NCBI GenBank assembly: GCA_017516265.1
Contig: JAFXDL010000159.1
Location: 1 to 35,385, forward strand
Direction: 5' to 3'
Source of the DNA: Bacteroidaceae bacterium
GTDB taxonomy: Bacteria; Bacteroidota; Bacteroidia; Bacteroidales; Bacteroidaceae
DNA: 35,385 nucleotides
The notes under the pieces are model-generated. The model did not search any database and was not told the DNA's origin. It was given only the letters and a program-made list of their open reading frames with translations. The position numbers were made by a program, and so were the translations under genes. This document shows, in pieces, positions 8,031 to 16,753 of this stretch (within the stretch, counting starts at the first letter, position 1; each line of letters begins with the position of its first letter).

Positions 8031-11000
8031 ATGAAAATCGTAAGTAGAATGAAACGGATGTGGCTCGTCGTGGCTGCATTGGTCTGTGCAAGTGTTGCCT
8101 GGGCGGGAAATTTGGCTTCAGGTACATACTACATGAAGAACGTGGCTGCTGGCAAATATCTGACTGGTGGCAATGCATGGGGTACTCAGGCTTCATTGGG
8201 TGTTCATGGCTTGGATATAAAGGCCGAGGTTTTGGAGAATGGTAAATACACGCTTGACTCTAATGTTCCAAATGGGACTAACAAGTATTTGGGTTCCATT
8301 GGCTACATCGATTGCGAAGCAACCGAATGGACATTGGTAGAAGTTGCTCCCCAAACTTATGCCATTACTGCTGATGGTGTGAACTACATCGGTTACGATG
8401 GCAGCACTACAGTGGTGAATCTGGCTTTGACGGATGCTACAAGTCCTGCTGCTCATTGGGAATTCATCACAAAGGATGATTTGATTGCTGATATGGCCAG
8501 TGCAACAGCAACCAATCCGGTGGATGCAACCTTCTTTATCGTAGGTCAGGGATTCAATCGCGGTGATACAAATCGTAACACTGTATGGCAGGGAGGTCCT
8601 GTTACAGGAGGTAATAATGACAACATGGTTGCTGAGAAATGGAATTGTAACTTCGACATCTATCAGGATTTGACAGGTCTTCCCAATGGATTCTACAAAC
8701 TTTCTGCTCAAGGATTTTATCGTGCAGGTAATGGCGGTGCTACGAGCATGGAACGCTATGCTTACCTCTATGCTAACGAAGTTTCCACTCCGTTGCAGAA
8801 TATCAATGTTGAGGCAGGTAACAGTGTGTTTGAAAGTGGTAATGTTTCTACTGTAGAAGGAATGGGTATTGTTCCCAATAATATGCAGGCTGCAAGTGCA
8901 GGATTCACTGCCGGACTCTATGCTGATAACAGTGTCCTTGTGGAAGTGACAGACGGTACACTCCGTATTGGTGTAAAGAAGGATACATTGATTACTTCAG
9001 ACTGGACCATGTTTGATAACTTCGAACTGACCTATTATGGAACAGAAAAGCCCACAGAAGAGGACGATGCTTTGGCTCCCATCGTGAAGACTCTTGCCGC
9101 ATTGCTTGAACAGGCCATTGTGTGGAAGGGCGAACTGAACGGTAGCGATGAAATGCACGCTCAGGTCATTGCCACGCTGGAACAGATGATACCGGTTGTA
9201 CAGGAGGTGATAGACAATCCCGAATCGGAGGAGGCTGTCGAGCAGATGATTGCTGATGTAAAAGCCATGTTGGACACCTACATGCCGATGATTGAGCAGT
9301 ACGATGCTAAGGTTTTGGCAACGCTTGCCATTGAGGCGGCACAGGAGCTGATGGCTTCTTATACCAATTATACCGACAATGCAGGACTTGCCAAAGCTAT
9401 TGCTACAGCTCAAAACGTGTTGGCTGATTTGGGTATGTGGGATACCATGTACACCCTCGAAGACCTCAATGCAGCATTGACAGCATTGATAGCTGCCCAA
9501 GAGGCATTCTTGGTGGAGAATGCTGATAATTCTGGTATTGTGGATGGCATCCGTCAGCATCCCGCTTCGACCATTACTTTTATCGAAGCTGCAACTGATA
9601 ATACCCCTATGTATATGTATAATGTGGGAGCACAGAAGTTCTTCTTGGGCGCCAATGCTTGGGCTACTCAAACTTCTGTTGGCGATGAAGGTTACAAAGT
9701 TTATTTTGAACAATACTTGACCGATGGAAGTTGGGATGGTACAACAGTTCTTTTCCGAAATTATGTAGTAACTCAGGATAAAATTAGAGACGTATTCTTT
9801 GACAATGTAAATGGTGGCTGCTATGTTGACCGTAATTCTCAGGCCAACTACTACTGGAAATTGGAGAAGAATGCCGGCAACGGTTACTACCGTCTGTCTA
9901 TGGCTGAGGCTAATCCCGATTATCAGGCATGGCAGGTAGAAATGTATCCTGATACCTATGTCGGATGGGATGCAGCTAACGGTACTGTAGTTTCTTCCTT
10001 CTTGAATCCTGAAGTAGAAGGTGTTCATGTGGATTGGGCTTTTGTTTCAGTGGAAGAATATGACGCGTTCGCCAACAAATTAGCCATTTACAATGCCGCC
10101 CAGACATTGAAGACCGAAATAGACAAGGCAAAAGCGTTGAACCTTAATGTGACAGCACAAGAAGTGGTTTATCTCAATATAGAAGCTACATTGGCAGAGA
10201 TAGAGAAAGCAACAAGTGAGGTGAAAAACATTCTGGCTGCATGGGATGAGGGAAGTGTTAATCCTTATAATCCTGTGGATAAGACTTCATTGATTGTCAA
10301 TCCGAGCTATGATAATAACAAGAATGATGGTTGGAGTGGAACGACACCCGGATTCCAAAGTTATGGAAATGTAGAGCATTGGAACAAAACATTTGATACC
10401 TATCAGGATATTGTCAATGTACCTAACGGTCTCTACAAGATGTCTGTTCAGGGATTCTATCGTCCTGCAACAGAAAATGCAACAGCTGCAGTGTTCTATG
10501 CAGATAACGGAACAGAAAGGCAGACGGTAGATGTTCCTAATATCAATTCCGAAAGTGAATTAGAGACTAAGCCCAATAATATGAAAACTTCGGGTGAGGC
10601 TTTTGCTGCTGGTTTCTATCATACTGAACTGTTTGTTAATGTTACTACAGGTACATTGCGTATCGGTGTTGCATTACCTCAATTGACAGGTGGATCTGAT
10701 TGGGTTATTTGGGACAACTGGCGGTTGACCTACTACGGAAACAGTGAGGATGTGTACAGTATCCTTATCGATAGCATTGCAAACGAGGCATCGTATAAGT
10801 TCGATGGTCGCGAAGCAGAAATGACTGTAGGAACTGTTGATACCTACAAAGCTGCCCTCAATGGACTGACCGCTACCGACCTTGCCAGCTTTAATGCTGC
10901 CAAGGCAGCTATTGCTGATGCCGAAGCAGCTGTGCAGGCTAATATTGACGCATGGGGGAGATATGCGGAATTAATAGCTTGGGGTAATGACGTTCGTACT

Positions 11001-14000
11001 TGCACTGATTTTTCTTCAAGTACAGCCATGAATCAAATGGCTGCATACGTAGCACGTCAGGCTCCTGCCATATTGAAGGCTAAAGCTCTTTCTACAGAGG
11101 AAGTGTTGGCGGAATGCGACAAGCTGGAGAAGCTGATTACAGATGCCATTAACAGCAGTTTGCCTGACAATTCAGATGTTACTGACATGTTCTTGAAAAA
11201 TGCAGGATTTGAAGATCGAACTGATGGCAAGAATGATGGCCAAGGTTGGGAAGGTAAGTGGACTGACATCAATGGACCTTCGGGCAACTATGTAATGGAA
11301 CTCTATGGTGGTTGGAGTGTTGCTGACCCCGAATGGGATGTATATCAAGTGGTAAAGGAAGCGCCTCAAGGTGTTTATGAAATTTCTTTGAACGGTTTCT
11401 TCCGTGCAGGAGAGCATGCAGATGCATACGCTGCATACGAGAATTCACTGGCGACAGGGCAGGAAATCGTATCACATGCTTCTGTATATGTAAACAACAA
11501 CAAGTCTCCTTTCAAGAATATCTATTCTGAGTCTGTTAAGTGTGGTGAGTTGTATTCTGCTACTGAGATTTACGGCCCTACTCCTTGGTTGCCTGTAGCG
11601 GGCGATTCTACCGGTTATTGGTATCCCAATGGTATGTACGATGCTGGTATTGCTTTTGCTAACGGTTTGTATAAAAGCTCTGCTCACGGAGTGGTGGCCA
11701 AATCTGGTGACGAACTTCGCATTGGAGTGAAGGTTACTGGTATGGTTATGCGTGAGTGGGTTATTTTTGATAACTTCAAGATGATTTATCGTGGCAAGCA
11801 GCTTGCGTATGTGATGCCACATTTGCAAGAGGCCATTTATGCAGCTGAAGTTACTTTGACACAGCCTATGGCTAGGGATACTAAGGAGCTGCTGGAGGCC
11901 GCTAAGGCTAATGCAGAGGCTCATCTCAACAGTACTAATGAAGATGCCGTATTCGATGCCCTTGTGCAGATGTATGCCGCCAATGATTCAGTAGAGGCTT
12001 CAGCCGAACTGTTTGCTGACCTGACGGCTGCTGCTGAAGAGGTTCAGAATGCCATGATGATTTATGGAGATTTCGCTACTGAAGCAGCCATGTCTGCCGC
12101 TCAGGATTTGCTTATCCAAATGTTAATGGGTATAGAACAGTGTGCTTTGACTAAGGAAGAGGCGAAAGTTCTGTTGAATCAGGTAGAACCAACCATCAAT
12201 GCTTTGATTATGGGTGATTATGCCAATGCTAGCGATGAAAATCCGATGGACTTCACGCAATTGCTCAAATCTCCAAGCTTTGAGGATTTCAGTGGTATGG
12301 GTTCTGCTGAAGGTTGGACTGGCGCAACAGGTTATATGGGAAGCGGTGCTTACGAATACTGGCAAAAGGCATTCAATCTCTATCAGGATTTGACGGGCTT
12401 GCCTAACGGAACTTACCGTCTTGAAGTGTCGGCTTACGAGCGTATGGGTTCTTCTATTGATGATTACGAAACTTATCTGACGGGTGCAGATACGGCTACC
12501 ACTTATATCTATGGTCAGTCAGGTATGGCTTACTACGACACTCCTGTCCGTCGTCTGGCTTCGGGAGCTATTGTCAGTGACGATGCTTATGGCATCGAAG
12601 GTATGACAGTTGTCGGTACTGCTGTATCGGGTGAGGCTATACAGGTAGCTAACATGATGGCTTCTGCCGTAACCATGTTCAATGACTATGGAGAGTATCT
12701 GAACGTGATGTATGTGGAAGTTACAGACGGTACACTTCGCATCGGTATGAAGAAGGATGTGGTAGCTTCTATGGACTGGGTAATGATGGACAACTGGAGA
12801 CTCTACTATCACGGAACAAACAGCCAGTATGCTCCGGGTTATGTTCCTTCGGACAAAGAATACAGTACCACCAATACCTTCAGCATCAGTGATGCAGAGG
12901 CATTGAAGGGAAGCCCGTTCACTTTGCCCGTATCCATGACTAACGAAGATGGTATCAGTGCCTTCCAGTGCGACATCTATCTCTCTAGCGGTTTGCAGAT
13001 GAATGTGAATGACGAAGGGGACTATGACATTGCACTGAATGCGTCACGTGCGACAAGCAGTCATACCGTGGCTTCTGAATTACAGCCTGATGGTGCTATC
13101 CGCGTGATTGTATATTCTAACGGAAGCAAATTGTTCCGTGGCAATAGCGGTGAACTCTTCACGATGAACTTGACCGCTTCGTCAATCCGTAATCAGAGTG
13201 TGGCTATCCGCAACATACGTATGAGCACGGCTGATGAACAGGAAATCCTGACTGCTGATGTGACAGCTAATGTGACAGTCAAGAACTATACCCCCGCTGA
13301 TGTCAACGGTGATGGCACTATTTCTATTGTCGATGTCGTGGCTGTGGTTAACAACATCTTGGGACGCAATGTCGGCAACTTCATCTTTGATGCTGCCGAT
13401 ATGGACCACAACGGTGAGATTACCATCGTGGATGTTGTGGCTGTAGTGAACGCCTTGCTTGGCAGGGATGTTCAGGCAACAGGTGCCCGTTCCATCCTCC
13501 GTAGCAATCTTCATGTATCCGATGCCGAAGTGAATGCAGGCGAAAGTACTACCCTCTATGTGAAGTTGGACAATGCACAGGCATATACCGCCATGCAGAT
13601 GGATATGAATCTGCCCGAAGGATTGACAATCGAAGGTGTAGAGATGGTGGGTGACGCTTCTCACACTGTTACTTATAATGAAGAAGGCCGCATAGCAGCC
13701 TATTCATTGGGTAACAGCCGTTTCCATGGTGGCGAAGCTTTGATGGCTATCACCGTGAAGGCTGATAACAGTTTCACAAGTGCTGCCAACGTAGGTTTCA
13801 CCAATGTACGTGTAGTGTCAACCGATGTTGTTGAGACTGTTCTTGCTGATGCTCTCTCAACCGTGATAGGTGGTGCCAAGAACATTGACGGTGTAGAGGC
13901 AGACGAGAATATCCAGATTCTCTATTACTCAACTACAGGTGCAGTGTCCGATGCTCCCCACAAGGGCTTGAACATCATCAAGCGCATCTGGCAGGATGGC

Positions 14001-14033
14001 CGTGTAGAGGTGAACAAGATAATGGGTAAATAA
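8031..14033 (+). CDS. Giant secreted multimodular protein: four jelly-roll modules, two beta-trefoil-like modules, cohesin-like/dockerin/cohesin-like, T9SS-like tail
   Basis: This 2000-aa protein has a signal peptide ending at ASVAWA (about residue 25); an in-frame ATG at codon 7 is an alternative start. Two related modules (about 26-155 and 526-680) share a pattern such as YYMKNVAAGKYLTGGNAWGT and look beta-trefoil- or lectin-like. Four jelly-roll modules (about 166-336, 753-903, 1053-1255, 1410-1595) share a core such as YQDLTGLPNGFYKLSAQGFYR and a closing strand LRIGVKKD...DW.MFDNF.L.YYG, as in galactose-binding-like carbohydrate modules. Ala-rich helical spacers lie between them. The C-terminus holds cohesin-like module 1 (1616-1754), a dockerin pair (1755-1811, ADVNGDGTISIVDVV and ADMDHNGEITIVDVV), cohesin-like module 2 (about 1821-1945) and a sorting-like tail (1953-2000). 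No catalytic domain is visible. It is probably a surface or secreted glycan-binding component of the same system as the two genes before it, and the last gene of that + strand run. Confidence 0.85.
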   Translation: MKIVSRMKRMWLVVAALVCASVAWAGNLASGTYYMKNVAAGKYLTGGNAWGTQASLGVHGLDIKAEVLENGKYTLDSNVPNGTNKYLGSIGYIDCEATEWTLVEVAPQTYAITADGVNYIGYDGSTTVVNLALTDATSPAAHWEFITKDDLIADMASATATNPVDATFFIVGQGFNRGDTNRNTVWQGGPVTGGNNDNMVAEKWNCNFDIYQDLTGLPNGFYKLSAQGFYRAGNGGATSMERYAYLYANEVSTPLQNINVEAGNSVFESGNVSTVEGMGIVPNNMQAASAGFTAGLYADNSVLVEVTDGTLRIGVKKDTLITSDWTMFDNFELTYYGTEKPTEEDDALAPIVKTLAALLEQAIVWKGELNGSDEMHAQVIATLEQMIPVVQEVIDNPESEEAVEQMIADVKAMLDTYMPMIEQYDAKVLATLAIEAAQELMASYTNYTDNAGLAKAIATAQNVLADLGMWDTMYTLEDLNAALTALIAAQEAFLVENADNSGIVDGIRQHPASTITFIEAATDNTPMYMYNVGAQKFFLGANAWATQTSVGDEGYKVYFEQYLTDGSWDGTTVLFRNYVVTQDKIRDVFFDNVNGGCYVDRNSQANYYWKLEKNAGNGYYRLSMAEANPDYQAWQVEMYPDTYVGWDAANGTVVSSFLNPEVEGVHVDWAFVSVEEYDAFANKLAIYNAAQTLKTEIDKAKALNLNVTAQEVVYLNIEATLAEIEKATSEVKNILAAWDEGSVNPYNPVDKTSLIVNPSYDNNKNDGWSGTTPGFQSYGNVEHWNKTFDTYQDIVNVPNGLYKMSVQGFYRPATENATAAVFYADNGTERQTVDVPNINSESELETKPNNMKTSGEAFAAGFYHTELFVNVTTGTLRIGVALPQLTGGSDWVIWDNWRLTYYGNSEDVYSILIDSIANEASYKFDGREAEMTVGTVDTYKAALNGLTATDLASFNAAKAAIADAEAAVQANIDAWGRYAELIAWGNDVRTCTDFSSSTAMNQMAAYVARQAPAILKAKALSTEEVLAECDKLEKLITDAINSSLPDNSDVTDMFLKNAGFEDRTDGKNDGQGWEGKWTDINGPSGNYVMELYGGWSVADPEWDVYQVVKEAPQGVYEISLNGFFRAGEHADAYAAYENSLATGQEIVSHASVYVNNNKSPFKNIYSESVKCGELYSATEIYGPTPWLPVAGDSTGYWYPNGMYDAGIAFANGLYKSSAHGVVAKSGDELRIGVKVTGMVMREWVIFDNFKMIYRGKQLAYVMPHLQEAIYAAEVTLTQPMARDTKELLEAAKANAEAHLNSTNEDAVFDALVQMYAANDSVEASAELFADLTAAAEEVQNAMMIYGDFATEAAMSAAQDLLIQMLMGIEQCALTKEEAKVLLNQVEPTINALIMGDYANASDENPMDFTQLLKSPSFEDFSGMGSAEGWTGATGYMGSGAYEYWQKAFNLYQDLTGLPNGTYRLEVSAYERMGSSIDDYETYLTGADTATTYIYGQSGMAYYDTPVRRLASGAIVSDDAYGIEGMTVVGTAVSGEAIQVANMMASAVTMFNDYGEYLNVMYVEVTDGTLRIGMKKDVVASMDWVMMDNWRLYYHGTNSQYAPGYVPSDKEYSTTNTFSISDAEALKGSPFTLPVSMTNEDGISAFQCDIYLSSGLQMNVNDEGDYDIALNASRATSSHTVASELQPDGAIRVIVYSNGSKLFRGNSGELFTMNLTASSIRNQSVAIRNIRMSTADEQEILTADVTANVTVKNYTPADVNGDGTISIVDVVAVVNNILGRNVGNFIFDAADMDHNGEITIVDVVAVVNALLGRDVQATGARSILRSNLHVSDAEVNAGESTTLYVKLDNAQAYTAMQMDMNLPEGLTIEGVEMVGDASHTVTYNEEGRIAAYSLGNSRFHGGEALMAITVKADNSFTSAANVGFTNVRVVSTDVVETVLADALSTVIGGAKNIDGVEADENIQILYYSTTGAVSDAPHKGLNIIKRIWQDGRVEVNKIMGK
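12876..14033 (+). repeat. 3' cassette (cohesin-like/dockerin/cohesin-like/tail), copy C
   Basis: Counterpart of 3970-5136, and over the last ~400 bases of 1-402. Long runs are identical, for example around the dockerin-proximal LRSNL codons and the whole tail. Confidence 0.9.
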
Positions 14034-14054
14034 GGATTTCTATCCAATCTAATG

Positions 14055-14095
14055 CAAGTTCCACAGATAAGGCCCAACCTTATCTGTGGAACTTG
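14055..14095 (+). other. 18-bp perfect inverted repeat (hairpin) after the giant-protein operon
   Basis: Arms 14055-14072 and 14078-14095 are perfectly complementary (CAAGTTCCACAGATAAGG and its complement) around a 5-base loop. It lies 22 bases after the stop codon. There is no strong T-run, so it may stabilise the mRNA 3' end or act together with the following terminator. Confidence 0.75.
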
Positions 14096-14127
14096 TCTTA
14101 TAGGAATACGGAATGTAGATAATCTTC

Positions 14128-14187
14128 AAAAAAACGGAAGGATATAAGGTCTTTTGTTCATCTCCTTATATCCTTCCGTTTTTTTTT
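14128..14187. terminator. Bidirectional intrinsic terminator between convergent genes
   Basis: Arm 14128-14149 (A-run, then CGGAAGGATATAAGG) pairs with 14164-14185 (CCTTATATCCTTCCG, then T-run) across a 14-base loop. T-runs flank the stem on both strands, which suits termination of both the + strand giant-protein operon and the - strand FKBP/glyS genes. Confidence 0.88.
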
Positions 14188-14195
14188 AGTTTCCT

Positions 14196-14264
14196 GAACA
14201 GTTATTCTAGTCTCTCTTAAATAGTTATTCTAGTCTCTCTTGAACAGTTGTTCTTGTTCCTCAT
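14196..14264. repeat. Three tandem 23-bp units, intergenic
   Basis: Units at 14196-14218, 14219-14241 and 14242-14264 share the pattern (G/A)AACAGTTATTCTAGTCTCTCTT; the third is diverged. The 11-base sequence AACAGTTATTC (14197-14207) recurs inverted at 14265-14275, bracketing the array. No gene overlaps it. Function unknown. Confidence 0.8.
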
Positions 14265-14296
14265 GAATAACTGTTTATGCAAGAGGCTTGCCTTTT

Positions 14297-14905
14297 TTAC
14301 TGCCACCCTGGCACAGTAGTGCCTGTGGGATATACCCCTGCCAGATGGATGTGGTACTTCAGGGTGCTGTATCCCGGTATGGCTCCGCTGCCCTTGGTGC
14401 CGTAGCCCAGGGTGTAGGGGATATAGACGGTCCATTGGTCGCCCACGCGCATGTGTTGCAAGGCAGTGGTCCAGCCCGTAATCATTCCCGTCATGGGGAA
14501 TTTGGCCGGTACGCTGATGGCGGGGTCGAGTGTCTCGCCCCGGTATGACTGGTCTATCACCTCGCCATTGATGAGCCACATGCGGTAGTCGGCGCGGATG
14601 CTGTCAGTGAAAACGGGTGGTGTGGTGGTGGCATCGCCACTCTTCATGACGCGGCAATAGACGTAGTCGTTTACGCGATGTGCGGTGCTCAGGTTGTCCT
14701 CGTCGTCGGGTGTCAGGTCGTATGCCTTCAGGGCAAACCACTCGTCGGGATTCTGGCGCACGGAGTCGGCCAGAGCGTCGATGACCTCTTGGTTACGCTC
14801 TTTCCAGTGGGCGTATTCGCTGACTTCGGACTGCTCGTCACACGCGGTGAACATCGCACCGCCCAACAGGGCTGCCCATAGCAGGTGTATGGATTTCTTA
14901 AACAT
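14297..14905 (-). CDS. FKBP-type peptidyl-prolyl cis-trans isomerase, lipoprotein
   Basis: This 202-aa protein probably catalyses cis-trans isomerisation of proline peptide bonds and helps fold exported proteins. The ORF is open to 14980, but the start at 14905 (MFKKSIHLLW) is preferred because it gives a lipoprotein signal peptide with lipobox FTAC, the lipidated Cys being at about residue 22. The mature part begins with a helical N-terminal region, as in Mip/FkpA-type proteins. The FKBP core lies in the last ~110 residues: ITGWTTALQHMRVGDQW, then IPYTLGYG, then a GAIPGYSTLKYHIHL strand, matching the FKBP signature G..IP..STL.F.I.L. It lies downstream of glyS on the same strand with a 134-base gap holding a repeat element, so co-transcription is possible but not certain. 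It is convergent with the giant-protein operon; a bidirectional terminator-like hairpin separates them. Confidence 0.88.
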   Translation of the reverse strand: MFKKSIHLLWAALLGGAMFTACDEQSEVSEYAHWKERNQEVIDALADSVRQNPDEWFALKAYDLTPDDEDNLSTAHRVNDYVYCRVMKSGDATTTPPVFTDSIRADYRMWLINGEVIDQSYRGETLDPAISVPAKFPMTGMITGWTTALQHMRVGDQWTVYIPYTLGYGTKGSGAIPGYSTLKYHIHLAGVYPTGTTVPGWQ

Positions 14906-14934
14906 AGATGATATGTTATTTATTATAAGGAAGA

Positions 14935-15036
14935 CCCTACCCCTCCACAAGGGAGGGGAGTGGAATGTTCTGCTTGTCATGCGGAGTATCTACTCCTTCC
15001 TCTGGGGAAGGCTGGGATGGGGTCCACCAATCTTAT
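14935..15036. repeat. REP-like intergenic element between glyS and the FKBP gene
   Basis: A GC-rich hairpin (CCCCTCC 14940-14946 with GGAGGGG 14952-14958) is followed by a stretch reading CTTCCTCTGGGGAAGGCTGG then GATGGGGT. Very similar strings recur in Bacteroidales intergenic regions (recalled, not searched). It fills most of the 134-base gap. Confidence 0.55.
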
Positions 15037-15039
15037 TTC

Positions 15040-16581
15040 TTACAACAGAGTCTTCAGCAGGCTGGTGATGCTCACCTTGTCGGCGATGATGCTGTTCAGG
15101 TCGCTGATGGCCACACGCTCCTGCTGCATGGTATCGCGGTTGCGCAGGGTGACACAGCCGTCCTGCAGGGTCTGGTGGTCAACAGTGATGCAGTAGGGAG
15201 TACCGATGGCATCCTGGCGGCGGTAGCGCTTGCCGATAGAGTCCTTCTCATCATACTGGCAGTTGAAGTGGAACTTCAGGTCGTTGATGATTTCGCGAGC
15301 CTTTTCGGGCAGTCCGTCCTTCTTCACCAGGGGCAGTACGGCCAGTTTCACGGGAGCAAGGGCTGCGGGCAGCTTCAGTACCACGCGTGTTTCGCCATTC
15401 TCCAGTTTCTCTTCTTGATACGAGGCGCACATGACGCTGAGGAACATGCGGTCCACACCGATGGAGGTCTCGATGACGTAGGGCACGTAGCTTTCGTTCA
15501 ACTCGGGGTCGAAGTACTTGATGCTCTTGCCTGAGTACTTCTCGTGCTGACTGAGGTCGAAGTTGGTGCGGCTGTGGATTCCCTCCACCTCCTTGAATCC
15601 GAAGGGCATGAGGAACTCGATGTCCGTTGCAGCGTTGGCATAGTGGGCCAGTTTGTCGTGGTCGTGGTAGCGGTAGTGGTCGTCGCCGAAGCCGAGAGCC
15701 TTGTGCCACTTCAGACGGGTCTCTTTCCACTGTTTGAACCACTCCAGCTCACTGCCGGGGCGAACGAAGAACTGCATCTCCATCTGTTCGAACTCGCGCA
15801 TACGGAAGATGAACTGGCGGGCCACAATCTCGTTGCGGAATGCCTTACCTATCTGTGCGATACCGAAGGGGATCTTCATGCGGCCGGTCTTCTGTACGTT
15901 CATGTAGTTCACGAAGATACCCTGTGCTGTCTCAGGACGCAAGTAAACCTTCATGGCTCCGTCGGCCGTAGAACCCATCTCGGTGGAGAACATAAGGTTG
16001 AACTGGCGCACTTCGGTCCAATTCTTGGTGCCGCTGATGGGGCATACGATTTCTTCATCGAGGATAATCTGGCGCAGTTCGTTCAGGTCGTTGTCGTTCA
16101 AGGCCTTCTGGAAGCGTGCGTGCAGTGCGTCGCGCTTGGCCTGGTTTTCGAGCACACGGGCGTTGGTGCTGCGGAACTGTGCCTCGTCAAAGGCTTCACC
16201 GAAACGCTTGGCAGCCTTGGCCACTTCCTTGTTAATCTTGTCATCATACTTGGCAAGCTGGTCTTCGATGAGCACATCGGCGCGGTAGCGCTTCTTGCTG
16301 TCACGGTTGTCAATCAGGGGGTCGTTGAACGCATCCACGTGGCCGCTAGCCTTCCAGATGGTGGGATGCATGAAGATGGCTGAGTCGATGCCCACGATGT
16401 TTTCGTGGAGCAGGACCATGCTCTGCCACCAGTACTGCTTGATGTTGTTCTTCAACTCTACACCCATCTGGCCGTAGTCATATACGGCGCCCAATCCGTC
16501 ATAGATGTCGCTTGACGGAAACACAAAACCGTACTCCTTGCAATGTGAGACGATTTTCTTGAATACATCTTCTTGTGCCAT
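15040..16581 (-). CDS. glyS: Glycine--tRNA ligase (single-subunit, alpha2 type)
   Basis: This 513-aa enzyme charges tRNA-Gly with glycine, using ATP, in the cytoplasm. It is the single-chain class II form (archaeal/eukaryotic-like, used by Bacteroidetes), not the alpha/beta two-subunit form. Visible landmarks are the N-terminal catalytic region (YGFVFPSSDIYDGLGAVYDYG), motif 2 (FRNEIVARQFIFRMREFEQME), motif 3 (ETSIGVDRMFLSVM), and a C-terminal anticodon-binding domain (LAPVKLAVLPLVKKDGL..., GKRYRRQDAIGTPYCITVD). Length is as expected for the family. The start at 16581 gives the usual N-terminus MAQEDVFKKIVSHCKEYG. It is transcribed divergently from the topoisomerase gene; the 172-base gap must hold both promoters. 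Symbol follows Bacteroidetes usage; glyQS is also used for this form. Confidence 0.97.
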   Translation of the reverse strand: MAQEDVFKKIVSHCKEYGFVFPSSDIYDGLGAVYDYGQMGVELKNNIKQYWWQSMVLLHENIVGIDSAIFMHPTIWKASGHVDAFNDPLIDNRDSKKRYRADVLIEDQLAKYDDKINKEVAKAAKRFGEAFDEAQFRSTNARVLENQAKRDALHARFQKALNDNDLNELRQIILDEEIVCPISGTKNWTEVRQFNLMFSTEMGSTADGAMKVYLRPETAQGIFVNYMNVQKTGRMKIPFGIAQIGKAFRNEIVARQFIFRMREFEQMEMQFFVRPGSELEWFKQWKETRLKWHKALGFGDDHYRYHDHDKLAHYANAATDIEFLMPFGFKEVEGIHSRTNFDLSQHEKYSGKSIKYFDPELNESYVPYVIETSIGVDRMFLSVMCASYQEEKLENGETRVVLKLPAALAPVKLAVLPLVKKDGLPEKAREIINDLKFHFNCQYDEKDSIGKRYRRQDAIGTPYCITVDHQTLQDGCVTLRNRDTMQQERVAISDLNSIIADKVSITSLLKTLL

Positions 16582-16685
16582 TGTTTATCTGTTTTTATAT
16601 GTTATTTTAATTCAATTCTTGATGTTTTTTCGGCATTCTCTGCCAATTTTGCTGCAAAGTAAGCGATTTTTTTGCAAATAATTCG

Positions 16686-16693
16686 TACTTTTG
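16686..16693 (+). promoter_or_regulatory. Bacteroidetes -7 element for parC in the divergent glyS/parC region
   Basis: TACTTTTG fits the Bacteroidetes -7 consensus TAnnTTTG and lies about 60 bases before the parC ATG. A correctly spaced -33 TTTG is not clear. On the other strand a near-match (TTACTTTG, complement of 16655-16662) could serve glyS. Confidence 0.55.
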
Positions 16694-16753
16694 CAAGCAT
16701 ACTAATACAGTTTAACTATTTTAGGGACAAAAAATCATTAACCTGGCCACAAT

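Noticed and set aside
430-14033. Integrated phage or insertion sequence in the repeat-rich region
   Set aside because: No transposase, integrase or terminal inverted repeats are seen. The repeats are all in-frame coding modules.
15544-16383. 279-codon + strand frame opposite glyS
   Set aside because: Antisense shadow of a strongly conserved synthetase; no domain or promoter supports it.
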